Notes under the pieces: model-generated
The model's input: only the letters and a program-made list of their open reading frames with translations
The model's database searches: none
What the model was told of the DNA's origin: nothing
Translations under genes and position numbers: made by a program
Shown: piece after piece, positions 1 through 6,521 of the stretch
Numbering within the stretch: the first letter of the stretch is position 1
Layout: every line of letters begins with the position of its first letter
Assembly: GCA_964468205.1 (NCBI GenBank)
Contig: CAYXVG010000119.1
Span: forward strand, 1 to 10,308
DNA from: CAWELS01 sp964468205
GTDB taxonomy: Bacteria > Acidobacteriota > Terriglobia > Bryobacterales > Bryobacteraceae
Direction of reading: 5' to 3'
Length of the DNA stretch: 10,308 nt

Positions 1-55
1 CGCTGCGCATCCAATCAACCCTGTTCGCGAACTTTCGAAAACTCCCTCACCAGCC
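1..55. repeat. 55-base direct repeat, copy A
   Basis: This stretch is identical over 55 bases to 5543-5597, in the same orientation. The match breaks at position 56 (c) against 5598 (g); it may continue left of the window. It contains the perfect palindrome GTTCGCGAAC and, a few bases on, TTTCGAAA. It lies 16 bases beyond the stop codon of the acyltransferase gene, so with copy B it brackets the whole sigma-kinase-acyltransferase block. No coding function is apparent. It could be a genome-wide intergenic repeat, a remnant of an insertion, or a scar of the duplication or transfer of the block. Confidence 0.9.
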
Positions 56-71
56 CGGAAAGCGCTGTCTT

Positions 72-1799
72 CTATAGCTCTCGCCACAGCCGATGGGGCC
101 AAACTCCAGCGGTAGGCGAAACCGCCTGCCCCACATTGGGTCCGTTCAGCAGCCGGCCGATCCGGGTGTGGCGTACGAGGAGTTGGTAGCTCGCCAGCAG
201 TGCAGCCGAAGTAGTGACGACGAGCAGTAAGAGCTTCATAAGGGCAGGGAGAGTCACGTCGCGCAGCAGGGCCTGACCGGCGATGATCAGCGGCAGGTGG
301 ACCAGGTATAGCCAGTACGAGGAGTCTGAGACGTAGCGCACCCACGGTCGCTCGCGATTGAGGATCTTCTCGCACAGGCCCATGAGGCCAAAGACCATCA
401 GCCAGGTGTACAGCGCCTGCCCGAGGCTCGCGAATAAGTGACGTGGACCCTCGCCCCCGGCGAGTTCATTGCCCCAGGGGATATTGGCGGCCAAACCCAG
501 CACCAGGAGGAACAGGCCCGACGCCAAGGACAACTGGATATGCCAGCCGCGGCCGAACCGTGCGGAGGCTCCGGAGTGTGCGTACAACAGAGCGCCGAAG
601 CCGAAGAAGACGGCGTGGTACGCCAGCACGTGGGGTGTCGGCGCGAGTCCCGAGGAAGTGTCGGCGCCGAAGCCGGGTATGGTTCCGCCGGAATGCATGA
701 ATGACTGCGTGAGCGCGGTCAGGGGCACGAGCCAAAGCAGGCACAGCGGCGTGGCGATCAGCGCTCGCGGAATGGGCACGCGGGACAGTCTACGGGAGAC
801 ATGGGCGATCAGCGCGAAGCCGGCGACGAACCAGCACAGGAACCAGAGGAACCACAAGTGGAAGAAGAACTCGCCGAAGAGGAGCCTTTCGGCCGTTTGT
901 GCGAAAACCCCTTGCTCCTCACTTTCGGCAGTCCCGGGATCGGCGAGCCCCGAAACCGCGCCCTGGCTCTCGATCGTCGCGCGGATGCGCTCCCGGCCTG
1001 CGACGACGGCGTCAAAATCGATGGGCACGTTCAGGATGCCGGCGATGTAGCTGGTCGTCTCCCGGCCATGCCGCATTGAGTCGAGCGGTGTTTCGCCGTA
1101 GACATTCCTGGCATTGACATCTGCGCCTGTCTCAAGCAGCCGGGAGGCCGCCTCGGCTCGTCCGAAGAAGGCGGCGGTGTGCAGGGCCGTGTTCTGGTCG
1201 CGGTACCGGGCGCTGGCGTTGGCGCCCGCGTCGAGCAGATAGTCGACCACATCCTGCTGGCCGCCAATCACAGCCCAGGCGAGCGGACTTTGTCCATAGA
1301 TAGGCTCCTCCGCGTCAAGCGAGGCCCCACGCTCGACGTGCATGCGAATCGCTTCCAGGTCACCGTACGCGGCAGCGGTCCAGATGTCCGTCGTGGTATC
1401 GGGAACCGCGTTGGCTGTCGTCTCGCGTGATCCGGCCCAGCCAGTGACGGCCCACATCGCCGGGACGATGGTCAGGCAGCCCAACAGCAGCGGCAGAACG
1501 ATCCGCTTCGCGCGATTCCGGAGCAAGCTGCGAAGTCCGCGCTTCCGCCACAGCATGGCCGTGAAGAAACCACTCAGCAAGAAGAAGAGCGGCATGCGGA
1601 AGCCGTGTATCGCCGCGACCAGCAGCCCGAGTGCGGGTGCGCGGGACTGGTCATGAACGACCCAGGGCAAGTCCATGAAAGACAACGCCGCGTGGAGGAC
1701 GATTCCGAGCAGCATGGCAAAGGCGCGCAGGGCGTCGAGATCGTGCCGGCGGGGATCTGCCGGCGCAAGTTGAGTCAGGTTTCCCGTCAGTGCAGGCAT
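72..1799 (-). CDS. Membrane acyltransferase-3 family protein with inserted ankyrin repeats
   Basis: Predicted 575-residue integral membrane protein of the acyltransferase-3 family (OpgC/OafA-type), which usually transfers acyl groups to extracellular or periplasmic glycans. The N-terminal segment LDALRAFAMLLGIVLH gives the family's R-X10-H motif (Arg25, His36). Further membrane segments lie near residues 55-82 and 97-120, and more run from about 305 to 560. What is unusual is residues about 138-250: at least three ankyrin-like repeats (DIWTAAAYGDLEAI, YGQSPLAWAVIGGQQDVVDY, NTALHTAAFFGRAEAASRLL, then YGETPLDS) sit in what should be a loop after the third membrane segment. The start is supported by GGAGG seven bases upstream. 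It begins 39 bases after the kinase stop, so it is probably the last gene of the operon. The acyl substrate cannot be told from sequence. The family call is firm; the role of the ankyrin block is unknown. Confidence 0.9.
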   Translation of the reverse strand: MPALTGNLTQLAPADPRRHDLDALRAFAMLLGIVLHAALSFMDLPWVVHDQSRAPALGLLVAAIHGFRMPLFFLLSGFFTAMLWRKRGLRSLLRNRAKRIVLPLLLGCLTIVPAMWAVTGWAGSRETTANAVPDTTTDIWTAAAYGDLEAIRMHVERGASLDAEEPIYGQSPLAWAVIGGQQDVVDYLLDAGANASARYRDQNTALHTAAFFGRAEAASRLLETGADVNARNVYGETPLDSMRHGRETTSYIAGILNVPIDFDAVVAGRERIRATIESQGAVSGLADPGTAESEEQGVFAQTAERLLFGEFFFHLWFLWFLCWFVAGFALIAHVSRRLSRVPIPRALIATPLCLLWLVPLTALTQSFMHSGGTIPGFGADTSSGLAPTPHVLAYHAVFFGFGALLYAHSGASARFGRGWHIQLSLASGLFLLVLGLAANIPWGNELAGGEGPRHLFASLGQALYTWLMVFGLMGLCEKILNRERPWVRYVSDSSYWLYLVHLPLIIAGQALLRDVTLPALMKLLLLVVTTSAALLASYQLLVRHTRIGRLLNGPNVGQAVSPTAGVWPHRLWREL

Positions 1800-1838
1800 T
1801 GTGGTTCCTCCAGTTGCTCAGCTATTGGTTGCGGATGG

Positions 1839-4484
1839 TTAGCGCCGCACCACCCGGGTGCGGGCCAGTCGGTCGTGCAGTCCTCGATGGGGATGAAGGG
1901 CGGCGTAGAAGGCCGCTCCGAGCCAGAGCGCAAGCAGCCCAACAGCACAGGGTAGCGCCGCGGGATGGTCTCCTGACAGAGCCAGAAACAACATCGGGAC
2001 AAGGAGCGGTAGCCAGACAATCGCCCAGCGAAGTAGTAATTGAGGGGCGCTGGCCAGTTTTCCATTGGCGTTGACCACCGCGAGCCGGAAGATGGCGTGG
2101 CTGATGGAACTCCGGAACGGAATTGCCAGAAGTTTCGCCAGACCGATCACGCCCAACACCACCAGTGTGGACACCAGGACGCTCTCGACGGTAGAACTAG
2201 TCCAAGGCTTGTCATGGTAGCGGCCGACAAAAACGGTGATCCAGATGTAGGTCGGCAGCATGAAGACCGAGCCCGCCCGAATTCCCCTCCCAACTTCCGC
2301 CGGCCGGTCGAGCAGTCCACGAAGTGAGCCAGTTAGGAAGCTGAGCTTTTCGAACTTCTCCTCCTCCAGGTTCTGCAGCACCGGCCGGGCGTGGACCGGC
2401 ACACCGGTTAGCTCGACGTTTGCCGCGACCGCCTTCAGGAAGCGCTGCTGACCGGCGACGTCCCCAACGCTGATGCGTTCGGCGGCGCTGGTCACATCGG
2501 GCCAGGGTTCGTCGAGCAGGACGGCCCGCCCGTCCCTGGTGATCCAGACATGGTCCAGGCTCAACTCGTCCGGAAGGGTTTGATCAGCCGCCGCGGACCA
2601 CAGTTCCGAAGCAAGGTCATGGAGCCAGTGGCGCAGGATCGGCCAGGGCACACGCTTCCCGTTGCCGGCCAAAGCGCCGAACGGCGTTCCCTGGGTCGCC
2701 TCGAACGCGTCCCAGTGAGCGTCGCCTGACACCACCTCCTGCAGCCACCGCAAGCGGCCGGGCCGCGCCACATCTCGTCGAGTACGAGAAGGCCCGGATC
2801 CGTTTCGCCGCAATAACCACACCCGTCGGCGAAGAACAGGATCCGTACCTACGATCCACGTCTCCGGAACGATGGTCTTGATCACCTGATAGGGCCCAAG
2901 CGAGTCTTTGCCCTCAGCGGAAGTCTCCGGCTGCGCCGCGGGCTCGACCGAGGTTCGCTCCGTTCCCTTGGGCTTGACCACCACCCTTGTTCCGCTCGCC
3001 AGATCCCACAAGGTGGCAAACCCGTTTTCTTTCCGTGCTCGCAATGTCAACAGGGCCGGAATCCAACCGCAGACGTTGGCCACGACGATGAACATCACGA
3101 TCTGAAGTACGGTCCAATCCCTGTTGGGAAACAGCAACATCGATAGGGGCATCCGGACACCTTCAAGCGACAGAATGGGAATGAAGATCCGCAGGAAGGC
3201 ACGGCCAACGCCCGGCCGGCGGCCGTCCCGGCGAACCACCTGCAAACCCTTGAGCCACTTGCCGAGCCCGGCGCCCCAGATTCCCTCGAAGATGCTGAAG
3301 TAAAGGAAGCCGAGGCCGAAGAGAAGGAAGTAGTATCTGGCAGAGTACAGAGTGCGTTCGACAACGGGTCCATACAGCAGAGCTTCTACACCCACCAGGA
3401 ACATCAACGTCACGTAGACGGGCAGAAAGGCGACTAGGTAATCGATCCAACCGGCTGACGCACGGATCTTGATGGACGCCGGCTCCGGTTCCCTCGAGCT
3501 GAACGGCAACAGAGCGTTGCGCAGTGAACGGTAGTCTGGGTACCGTCCGGCCGGCTCCTTCGCAAGACAGCGTTTCACGACCCGCGCCAGTGCCGGCGGA
3601 ACGTCTTTCCGCAGCTCGTCCAGCGGCGGCGAATCCTGGTTGACGGCGTTGGCCACCACCTGAACCGCGTTGTCTCCTTCGAAGGGCGCCCGATCCGTGA
3701 GCAAGGTGAAGAGTGTCGCGCCCACTGAGTAGATGTCCGCGCGCACGTCCACTGTGTCGCCGCGCAACTGTTCGGGGGACGCGAAGGCGGGCGTGCCCAT
3801 CACCCTGCCATGGGCGGTGACAAAGGTATCGCTCTTGGCAAGTGTGGAGACCGAGAGTCCGAAGTCGCCGACCTTTACCGTGCCATCCGGGCCGACGAAG
3901 CAATTGGATGGTTTGATGTCCCGGTGCAGCACGCCGGCGGCATGAGCGGACTTGAGGCCGTCGATGACGTCGAGTATAGCGTCGACCGCCTCGGCGACTG
4001 GAAGTGGGCCTCGCTCCTTGAGCCTGTCCTTAAGAGTGCCTCCCCCGGCGATCTCCATCGTGATGACCGGCAGGCCGTCAACCTCCTCGCTGCCGAAAAC
4101 GTACAGGCTGTTGGGGTGGTTGACGCGCGCCGCGAGGCGGCCCTCGCGGAGGAACCGTTGCCGCATCTCCGGCGAATCGAGTTGCTGGCCGAGCATCTTG
4201 AGTGCGAGGCGGCGGCCGGTGGCAAGCTCTTCGGCTTCATATACCGCGCCCATTCCGCCTCGCCCGAGCAATCGCTGCAAACGGTAAACGCCGAAATCGC
4301 AGGGGAACTCCTTGGGCTCGAACTGCACTGGCGCCGCGTCTGGCTCCATCGCGAAGGTCTCGGTGCGGTCACCCGTCGGGTCGATAGCCCCGGAGAGCAG
4401 GCAGGCAGGGCAGAGCTTCCCGGTGGACGCCGCGAGGATCACGGTCCCGCAGCGCTCGCATTTCTGATCTCCCGTGGCGTTCAT
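1839..4484 (-). CDS. Zinc-ribbon Ser/Thr protein kinase with two RDD membrane domains and a degenerate second kinase-like region
   Basis: Predicted 881-residue signalling kinase. Cys9, Cys12, Cys25 and Cys28 form a zinc-ribbon-like head. Residues about 66-330 are a complete Hanks-type kinase: glycine loop GRGGMG (74-79), Lys96, Glu114, HRDIKPSN (187-194), DFG (207-209) and SPE (236-238), so activity is expected. Residues about 344-502 form an RDD domain with about three membrane segments, ending in LWDLASGTRVV. Residues about 530-690 resemble a decayed kinase: GPYQVIKTI opens it, and LSLDHVWITRDG followed by VLLDEPWP sits where the catalytic loop and DFG would be, without HRD or DFG. A second RDD domain (about 730-880) ends in GLHDRLARTRVV. 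The start is backed by GAGGAGA upstream. The gene lies 70 bases after the ECF sigma gene, so the sigma factor or its regulon is a plausible target, by inference. Kinase and RDD calls are firm; the pseudokinase call is moderate. Confidence 0.93.
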   Translation of the reverse strand: MNATGDQKCERCGTVILAASTGKLCPACLLSGAIDPTGDRTETFAMEPDAAPVQFEPKEFPCDFGVYRLQRLLGRGGMGAVYEAEELATGRRLALKMLGQQLDSPEMRQRFLREGRLAARVNHPNSLYVFGSEEVDGLPVITMEIAGGGTLKDRLKERGPLPVAEAVDAILDVIDGLKSAHAAGVLHRDIKPSNCFVGPDGTVKVGDFGLSVSTLAKSDTFVTAHGRVMGTPAFASPEQLRGDTVDVRADIYSVGATLFTLLTDRAPFEGDNAVQVVANAVNQDSPPLDELRKDVPPALARVVKRCLAKEPAGRYPDYRSLRNALLPFSSREPEPASIKIRASAGWIDYLVAFLPVYVTLMFLVGVEALLYGPVVERTLYSARYYFLLFGLGFLYFSIFEGIWGAGLGKWLKGLQVVRRDGRRPGVGRAFLRIFIPILSLEGVRMPLSMLLFPNRDWTVLQIVMFIVVANVCGWIPALLTLRARKENGFATLWDLASGTRVVVKPKGTERTSVEPAAQPETSAEGKDSLGPYQVIKTIVPETWIVGTDPVLRRRVWLLRRNGSGPSRTRRDVARPGRLRWLQEVVSGDAHWDAFEATQGTPFGALAGNGKRVPWPILRHWLHDLASELWSAAADQTLPDELSLDHVWITRDGRAVLLDEPWPDVTSAAERISVGDVAGQQRFLKAVAANVELTGVPVHARPVLQNLEEEKFEKLSFLTGSLRGLLDRPAEVGRGIRAGSVFMLPTYIWITVFVGRYHDKPWTSSTVESVLVSTLVVLGVIGLAKLLAIPFRSSISHAIFRLAVVNANGKLASAPQLLLRWAIVWLPLLVPMLFLALSGDHPAALPCAVGLLALWLGAAFYAALHPHRGLHDRLARTRVVRR

Positions 4485-4504
4485 GATCCCATCTCCTCGT
4501 CTGG

Positions 4505-4528
4505 TTCCTTCACTTCTTTCTGAAGGAA
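4505..4528. promoter_or_regulatory. Hairpin in the sigma-kinase intergenic gap
   Basis: Perfect 8-base inverted repeat TTCCTTCA/TGAAGGAA (4505-4512 and 4521-4528) with an 8-base loop, in the 70-base gap between the sigma stop and the kinase ribosome-binding site. In the transcribed (minus) direction no U-tract follows, so it does not look like a Rho-independent terminator. It could tune kinase translation or mRNA processing; chance is possible. Confidence 0.45.
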
Positions 4529-4554
4529 ACGGGGCGGGAGGTTACAGAAAAAAT

Positions 4555-5289
4555 TCATGGCCGCCTCAAGACCGAGAGCAGGTGGCGCATCTCGTCGTCG
4601 AGATCGGCTGCGCTGCTGACCGTTTCGGCGATGCTGCCGCGCAGGAGCTGGCGGTAGCGCTGCCGCAGCCGGTGGACCGCGGCTTTGACCGCGCCCTCGC
4701 TCATGTTCAACCGTCTCGCGATTTCCACTCGGGGCAACTCGCCCTCTCCGGTTAGGCTGCCTTGCAGTGCCTCGAACTGCCCGGCCTTGCCAGAATTCAC
4801 CATCTCCGCGCGCAGGGCCCGCAACGCTCCGGCAACAGTTTCTAGCGCCCATTCGCGATCGAAGAGAAGCTCGGGGGTGTCCGGCAGTGTGGCAGCCCCG
4901 GCGTAGCGGGTTTCCGGGTCGAGCGCATCCCACTCGATGAACTGTACCTGGCCGCCGCGCTTCTGGGCGTGCACCCGGTGCCACTCGTTGGCCAAGAAGT
5001 GTTTCATCGCGCCCAGGAGGTAGGAGCGGAACCGGCCTCGGCCAGGATCGGCGCAGGCGAAGCCGCCGGTTTCGATGATGCGGGCGAAGAAGGCCTGCGT
5101 CAGGTCCTGTGCGTCTTCCTTAGTGTGGCCGCGGTAGCGTACGAAGGCGTAGAGGGGATACCAGTAGGCGCGGCAGAGTTCTTCGAGGGCTTTGCGCGCG
5201 CGGGTCTCGCTCGCCTCGCTAGGTTTGGCGGCGGCCACCAGGCTCCAGTGCGTGGTGGCGAACTCCCGTGGGGCGGGCCAGTCGTCCAT
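4555..5289 (-). CDS. ECF-type RNA polymerase sigma factor (sigma70_ECF family)
   Basis: Predicted 244-residue ECF sigma factor that would direct RNA polymerase to a specific promoter set. The N-terminus carries FATTHWSLV, frequent in sigma factors found beside Ser/Thr kinases in Acidobacteria and Planctomycetes. Region 2 covers about residues 35-110, with YPLYAFVRYRGHTKEDAQDL and then FRSYLLGAMKHFLANEWHR. Region 4 is near residues 160-222, with the helix-turn-helix EIARRLNMSEGAVKAAVHRL. A short C-terminal tail (ADLDDEMRHLLSVLRRP) follows. At 244 residues it is longer than a minimal ECF factor, in keeping with this group. There is no clear Shine-Dalgarno before the ATG. It is the first gene of the presumed operon, 70 bases before the kinase, and no anti-sigma gene is nearby, which favours control by phosphorylation (inference). 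Confidence 0.92.
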   Translation of the reverse strand: MDDWPAPREFATTHWSLVAAAKPSEASETRARKALEELCRAYWYPLYAFVRYRGHTKEDAQDLTQAFFARIIETGGFACADPGRGRFRSYLLGAMKHFLANEWHRVHAQKRGGQVQFIEWDALDPETRYAGAATLPDTPELLFDREWALETVAGALRALRAEMVNSGKAGQFEALQGSLTGEGELPRVEIARRLNMSEGAVKAAVHRLRQRYRQLLRGSIAETVSSAADLDDEMRHLLSVLRRP

Positions 5290-5318
5290 GCAACTATCGT
5301 AGCGAGAAGATTTTGTTG

Positions 5319-5353
5319 CAGGGACTGAACACCGGCTCGAAAGCCGGTCCCTG
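5319..5353. repeat. Strong two-part hairpin upstream of the sigma gene
   Basis: ACCGGCT (5331-5337) and AGCCGGT (5342-5348) pair perfectly around a CGAA loop. CAGGG (5319-5323) pairs with CCCTG (5349-5353), extending the stem past a seven-base one-sided bulge. It lies 30 bases upstream of the sigma start codon and has no T-run. It looks like a REP-type intergenic palindrome or a 5'-leader structure of the operon. Confidence 0.6.
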
Positions 5354-5603
5354 GAGTTTCGCCCCTGGCTGAATAATTATCCCGAACCAGACCCTTTACC
5401 TCTGTTTTGTTGGTTGTAATGCTGTTTTTGTCACTAGACCACGAGGCCCAGTGGGCGATCCCACCAAAGGCCAACTCATCCAACGCAAGGCCAGCGAGCA
5501 GTGCACATCAACTTCCCCACCGCCCACGCCCCGCGCTTGTCCCGCTGCGCATCCAATCAACCCTGTTCGCGAACTTTCGAAAACTCCCTCACCAGCCGAG
5601 GAA
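5354..5603. other. Boundary intergenic region without a convincing gene
   Basis: Between the hairpin upstream of the sigma gene and the weak ORF at 5604 there is no reading frame with a plausible start, ribosome-binding site and protein-like composition. The 5396-5626 minus-strand frame is Gly/Ser-rich and matches nothing I recognise. The only clear feature is copy B of the 55-base repeat (5543-5597). Promoters of the sigma operon probably lie in 5290-5400, but I cannot point to boxes with confidence. Confidence 0.5.
5543..5597. repeat. 55-base direct repeat, copy B
   Basis: Exact copy, same strand, of positions 1-55, including the palindrome GTTCGCGAAC. It lies about 250 bases upstream of the sigma start codon and about 390 bases from the last cassette half-site. 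The two copies are about 5.5 kb apart and enclose exactly the sigma-kinase-acyltransferase block. Confidence 0.9.
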
Positions 5604-5951
5604 CTAGGTCCACGATGCGAGTCCATACGAAGGCATCGAGCCCCTAAACCGAACTGCCGCCCGAGAGTCGTGTGTCTTCATCACCTCACGGAACGCTGCC
5701 CCATTCACTCGCGAAGAGCCAGCGTTGTATTGATAGTGCAGCCCGGCGGATACGAAGTAGGCGAAGGCTCCAACTGCCAGCGCCGCCTGAGTTACGGTTC
5801 CTCCGGACGTGGAGACAACGATTCCCAAGTAAGCCAAAACCAGGAGACGACGCGCAAATCCATCCCGCAAGAGAAGCAGCACGGGCGACCAGGATGCCTG
5901 CGGGATCGGTGATGTGCCCCATCTCGAACTGCTCATGGTGATCGTTGACAT
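5604..5951 (-). CDS. Possible small membrane protein, hypothetical
   Basis: A 115-codon frame that I do not recognise. It has one hydrophobic stretch that could hold two short membrane spans (RRLLVLAYLGIVVSTSGG then TQAALAVGAFAYFVSAGLHY). There is no clear Shine-Dalgarno before the ATG. It begins 36 bases after the stop of hicA, just beyond the last cassette half-site, so it may be the remains of a terminal cassette whose attC has decayed. A competing minus-strand frame (5686-6222) overlaps it and contains KKRFYVNDHHEQFEMGHITD, which is also somewhat protein-like, so a frameshifted fragment spanning both frames is possible. Translation is unproven. Confidence 0.3.
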   Translation of the reverse strand: MSTITMSSSRWGTSPIPQASWSPVLLLLRDGFARRLLVLAYLGIVVSTSGGTVTQAALAVGAFAYFVSAGLHYQYNAGSSRVNGAAFREVMKTHDSRAAVRFRGSMPSYGLASWT

Positions 5952-5986
5952 AGAAGCGCTTCTTGGCGCGTCCGGCGCAGCGTCCG

Positions 5987-5993
5987 GTTAGAC
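5987..5993 (-). other. Solitary attC half-site at the left end of the cassette array
   Basis: On the minus strand GTCTAAC matches the R'' box RYYYAAC and contains the TAA stop of hicA, the same stop-in-attC arrangement as in other cassettes here. Within the next 150 bases I find no complementary GTTRRRY box and no inner arm with a single bulge. The site is probably truncated or too decayed to see, and marks the distal end of the array. Confidence 0.5.
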
Positions 5994-6194
5994 GGTCGAC
6001 CCCGATCTGCCGATCTCGGGGACTGACAGGTTGCGGCAGATCTTCCTGGCGGGAACCTCGGGCCTTTCGGTATGCCTTGGCACGGCCTCGACTCCACCAG
6101 TGGCCGGTTTGCTCCACAGCGAGTCCCCTTTCCCCTTTCGCTTCGGATAACAGCCATGCCTCCGGAGATACTGGAGCAAGCTGCTCCGCTTCAC
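5988..6194 (-). CDS. hicA: HicA-family mRNA interferase toxin, probably inactive (catalytic His replaced)
   Basis: 68-residue HicA-family protein. HicA toxins are small double-stranded-RNA-binding-fold ribonucleases that cleave mRNA and are neutralised by HicB. MKRSSLLQYLRRHGC, PATGGVEAVPRHTE and ARKICRNLSVP match the subfamily that normally reads HGC-(8-9)-HS-x-W...VPRHTE...ARKICRDL. At the expected catalytic His, this protein has Asp (KGKGDSLWSKP). The codon is GAC, one base from CAC, so the toxin may be inactivated, or there is a base error. The stretch after VPRHTE (RPEVP) also departs from what is usual. The start is GTG and overlaps the hicB stop as GTGA, implying translational coupling. 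Its TAA stop lies in the attC half-site. Confidence 0.82.
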   Translation of the reverse strand: MKRSSLLQYLRRHGCYPKRKGKGDSLWSKPATGGVEAVPRHTERPEVPARKICRNLSVPEIGRSGSTV

Positions 6195-6406
6195 TCCACG
6201 GCCACTCTGTCCCCCTCGGCATCCGCGGGAACGCCTCGGAGCGACTCTTCGCGCCTGTCTTCCAGAATCAGTGCAATGGCCTCGGCCAGACTCGCCCGCG
6301 CTTCATCCTTGGTCCGCCTCTGGCCATTGGCCCCGGGAATCTCCGGGCAGTAGGCGATATACCAGTCGCCAGCACGTTCAATGACCGCGGTAAATTCATT
6401 GCGCAT
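6191..6406 (-). CDS. hicB: HicB-family antitoxin
   Basis: 71-residue HicB-family antitoxin with the partially degraded RNase-H fold (UPF0150). FTAVIERAGDWYIAYCPEIPGANGQ followed by a helix with LAEAIALILEDRR is characteristic. It appears complete, with no separate C-terminal helix-turn-helix or ribbon-helix-helix domain, so DNA binding and autoregulation are uncertain. The ATG follows GAGGG at short spacing. Here the antitoxin precedes the toxin, the reverse of the second pair at 9011-9425. The gene begins 55 bases after the attC at 6462-6521, leaving room for a cassette-borne promoter; none is clear. Confidence 0.9.
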   Translation of the reverse strand: MRNEFTAVIERAGDWYIAYCPEIPGANGQRRTKDEARASLAEAIALILEDRREESLRGVPADAEGDRVAVE

Positions 6407-6461
6407 CGGCGCCCTCTACCGTGGCTGGGACTCCATTCTAACCAAGCGCGCTGCCCGATCC

Positions 6462-6521
6462 GTCTAACGCTGCCGCTCAGCCGCGGCGCGGAGCGACGTC
6501 AGTTGCGGCGGCTTGTTAGGC
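6462..6521 (-). other. attC recombination site (60 bp), permease cassette
   Basis: On the minus strand it starts with GCCTAAC and ends with GTTAGAC, both perfect matches to RYYYAAC and GTTRRRY. Inner arms GCCGCCGCAACTG and CTGAGCGGCAGC are nearly complementary with one length difference. The stop codon of the permease gene (6499-6501) lies inside it. Confidence 0.88.

Noticed and set aside
469..1050. 193-codon plus-strand frame opposite the acyltransferase
   Set aside because: It lies entirely antisense to a well-supported gene, has no ribosome-binding site and is biased in Arg/Pro/Ser as expected of a shadow frame in high-GC DNA.
3810..4523. 237-codon plus-strand frame opposite the kinase
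   Set aside because: It mirrors codon bias of the kinase gene, whose catalytic motifs are complete; no domain is recognisable.
5396..5626. 76-codon minus-strand frame over the 55-base repeat
   Set aside because: Low-complexity Gly/Ser/Arg composition, no ribosome-binding site, and it spans a repeat.
5952..5963. Perfect palindrome AGAAGCGCTTCT near the array end
   Set aside because: Isolated 12-base palindrome without flanking attC boxes or gene association; not enough for an operator call.
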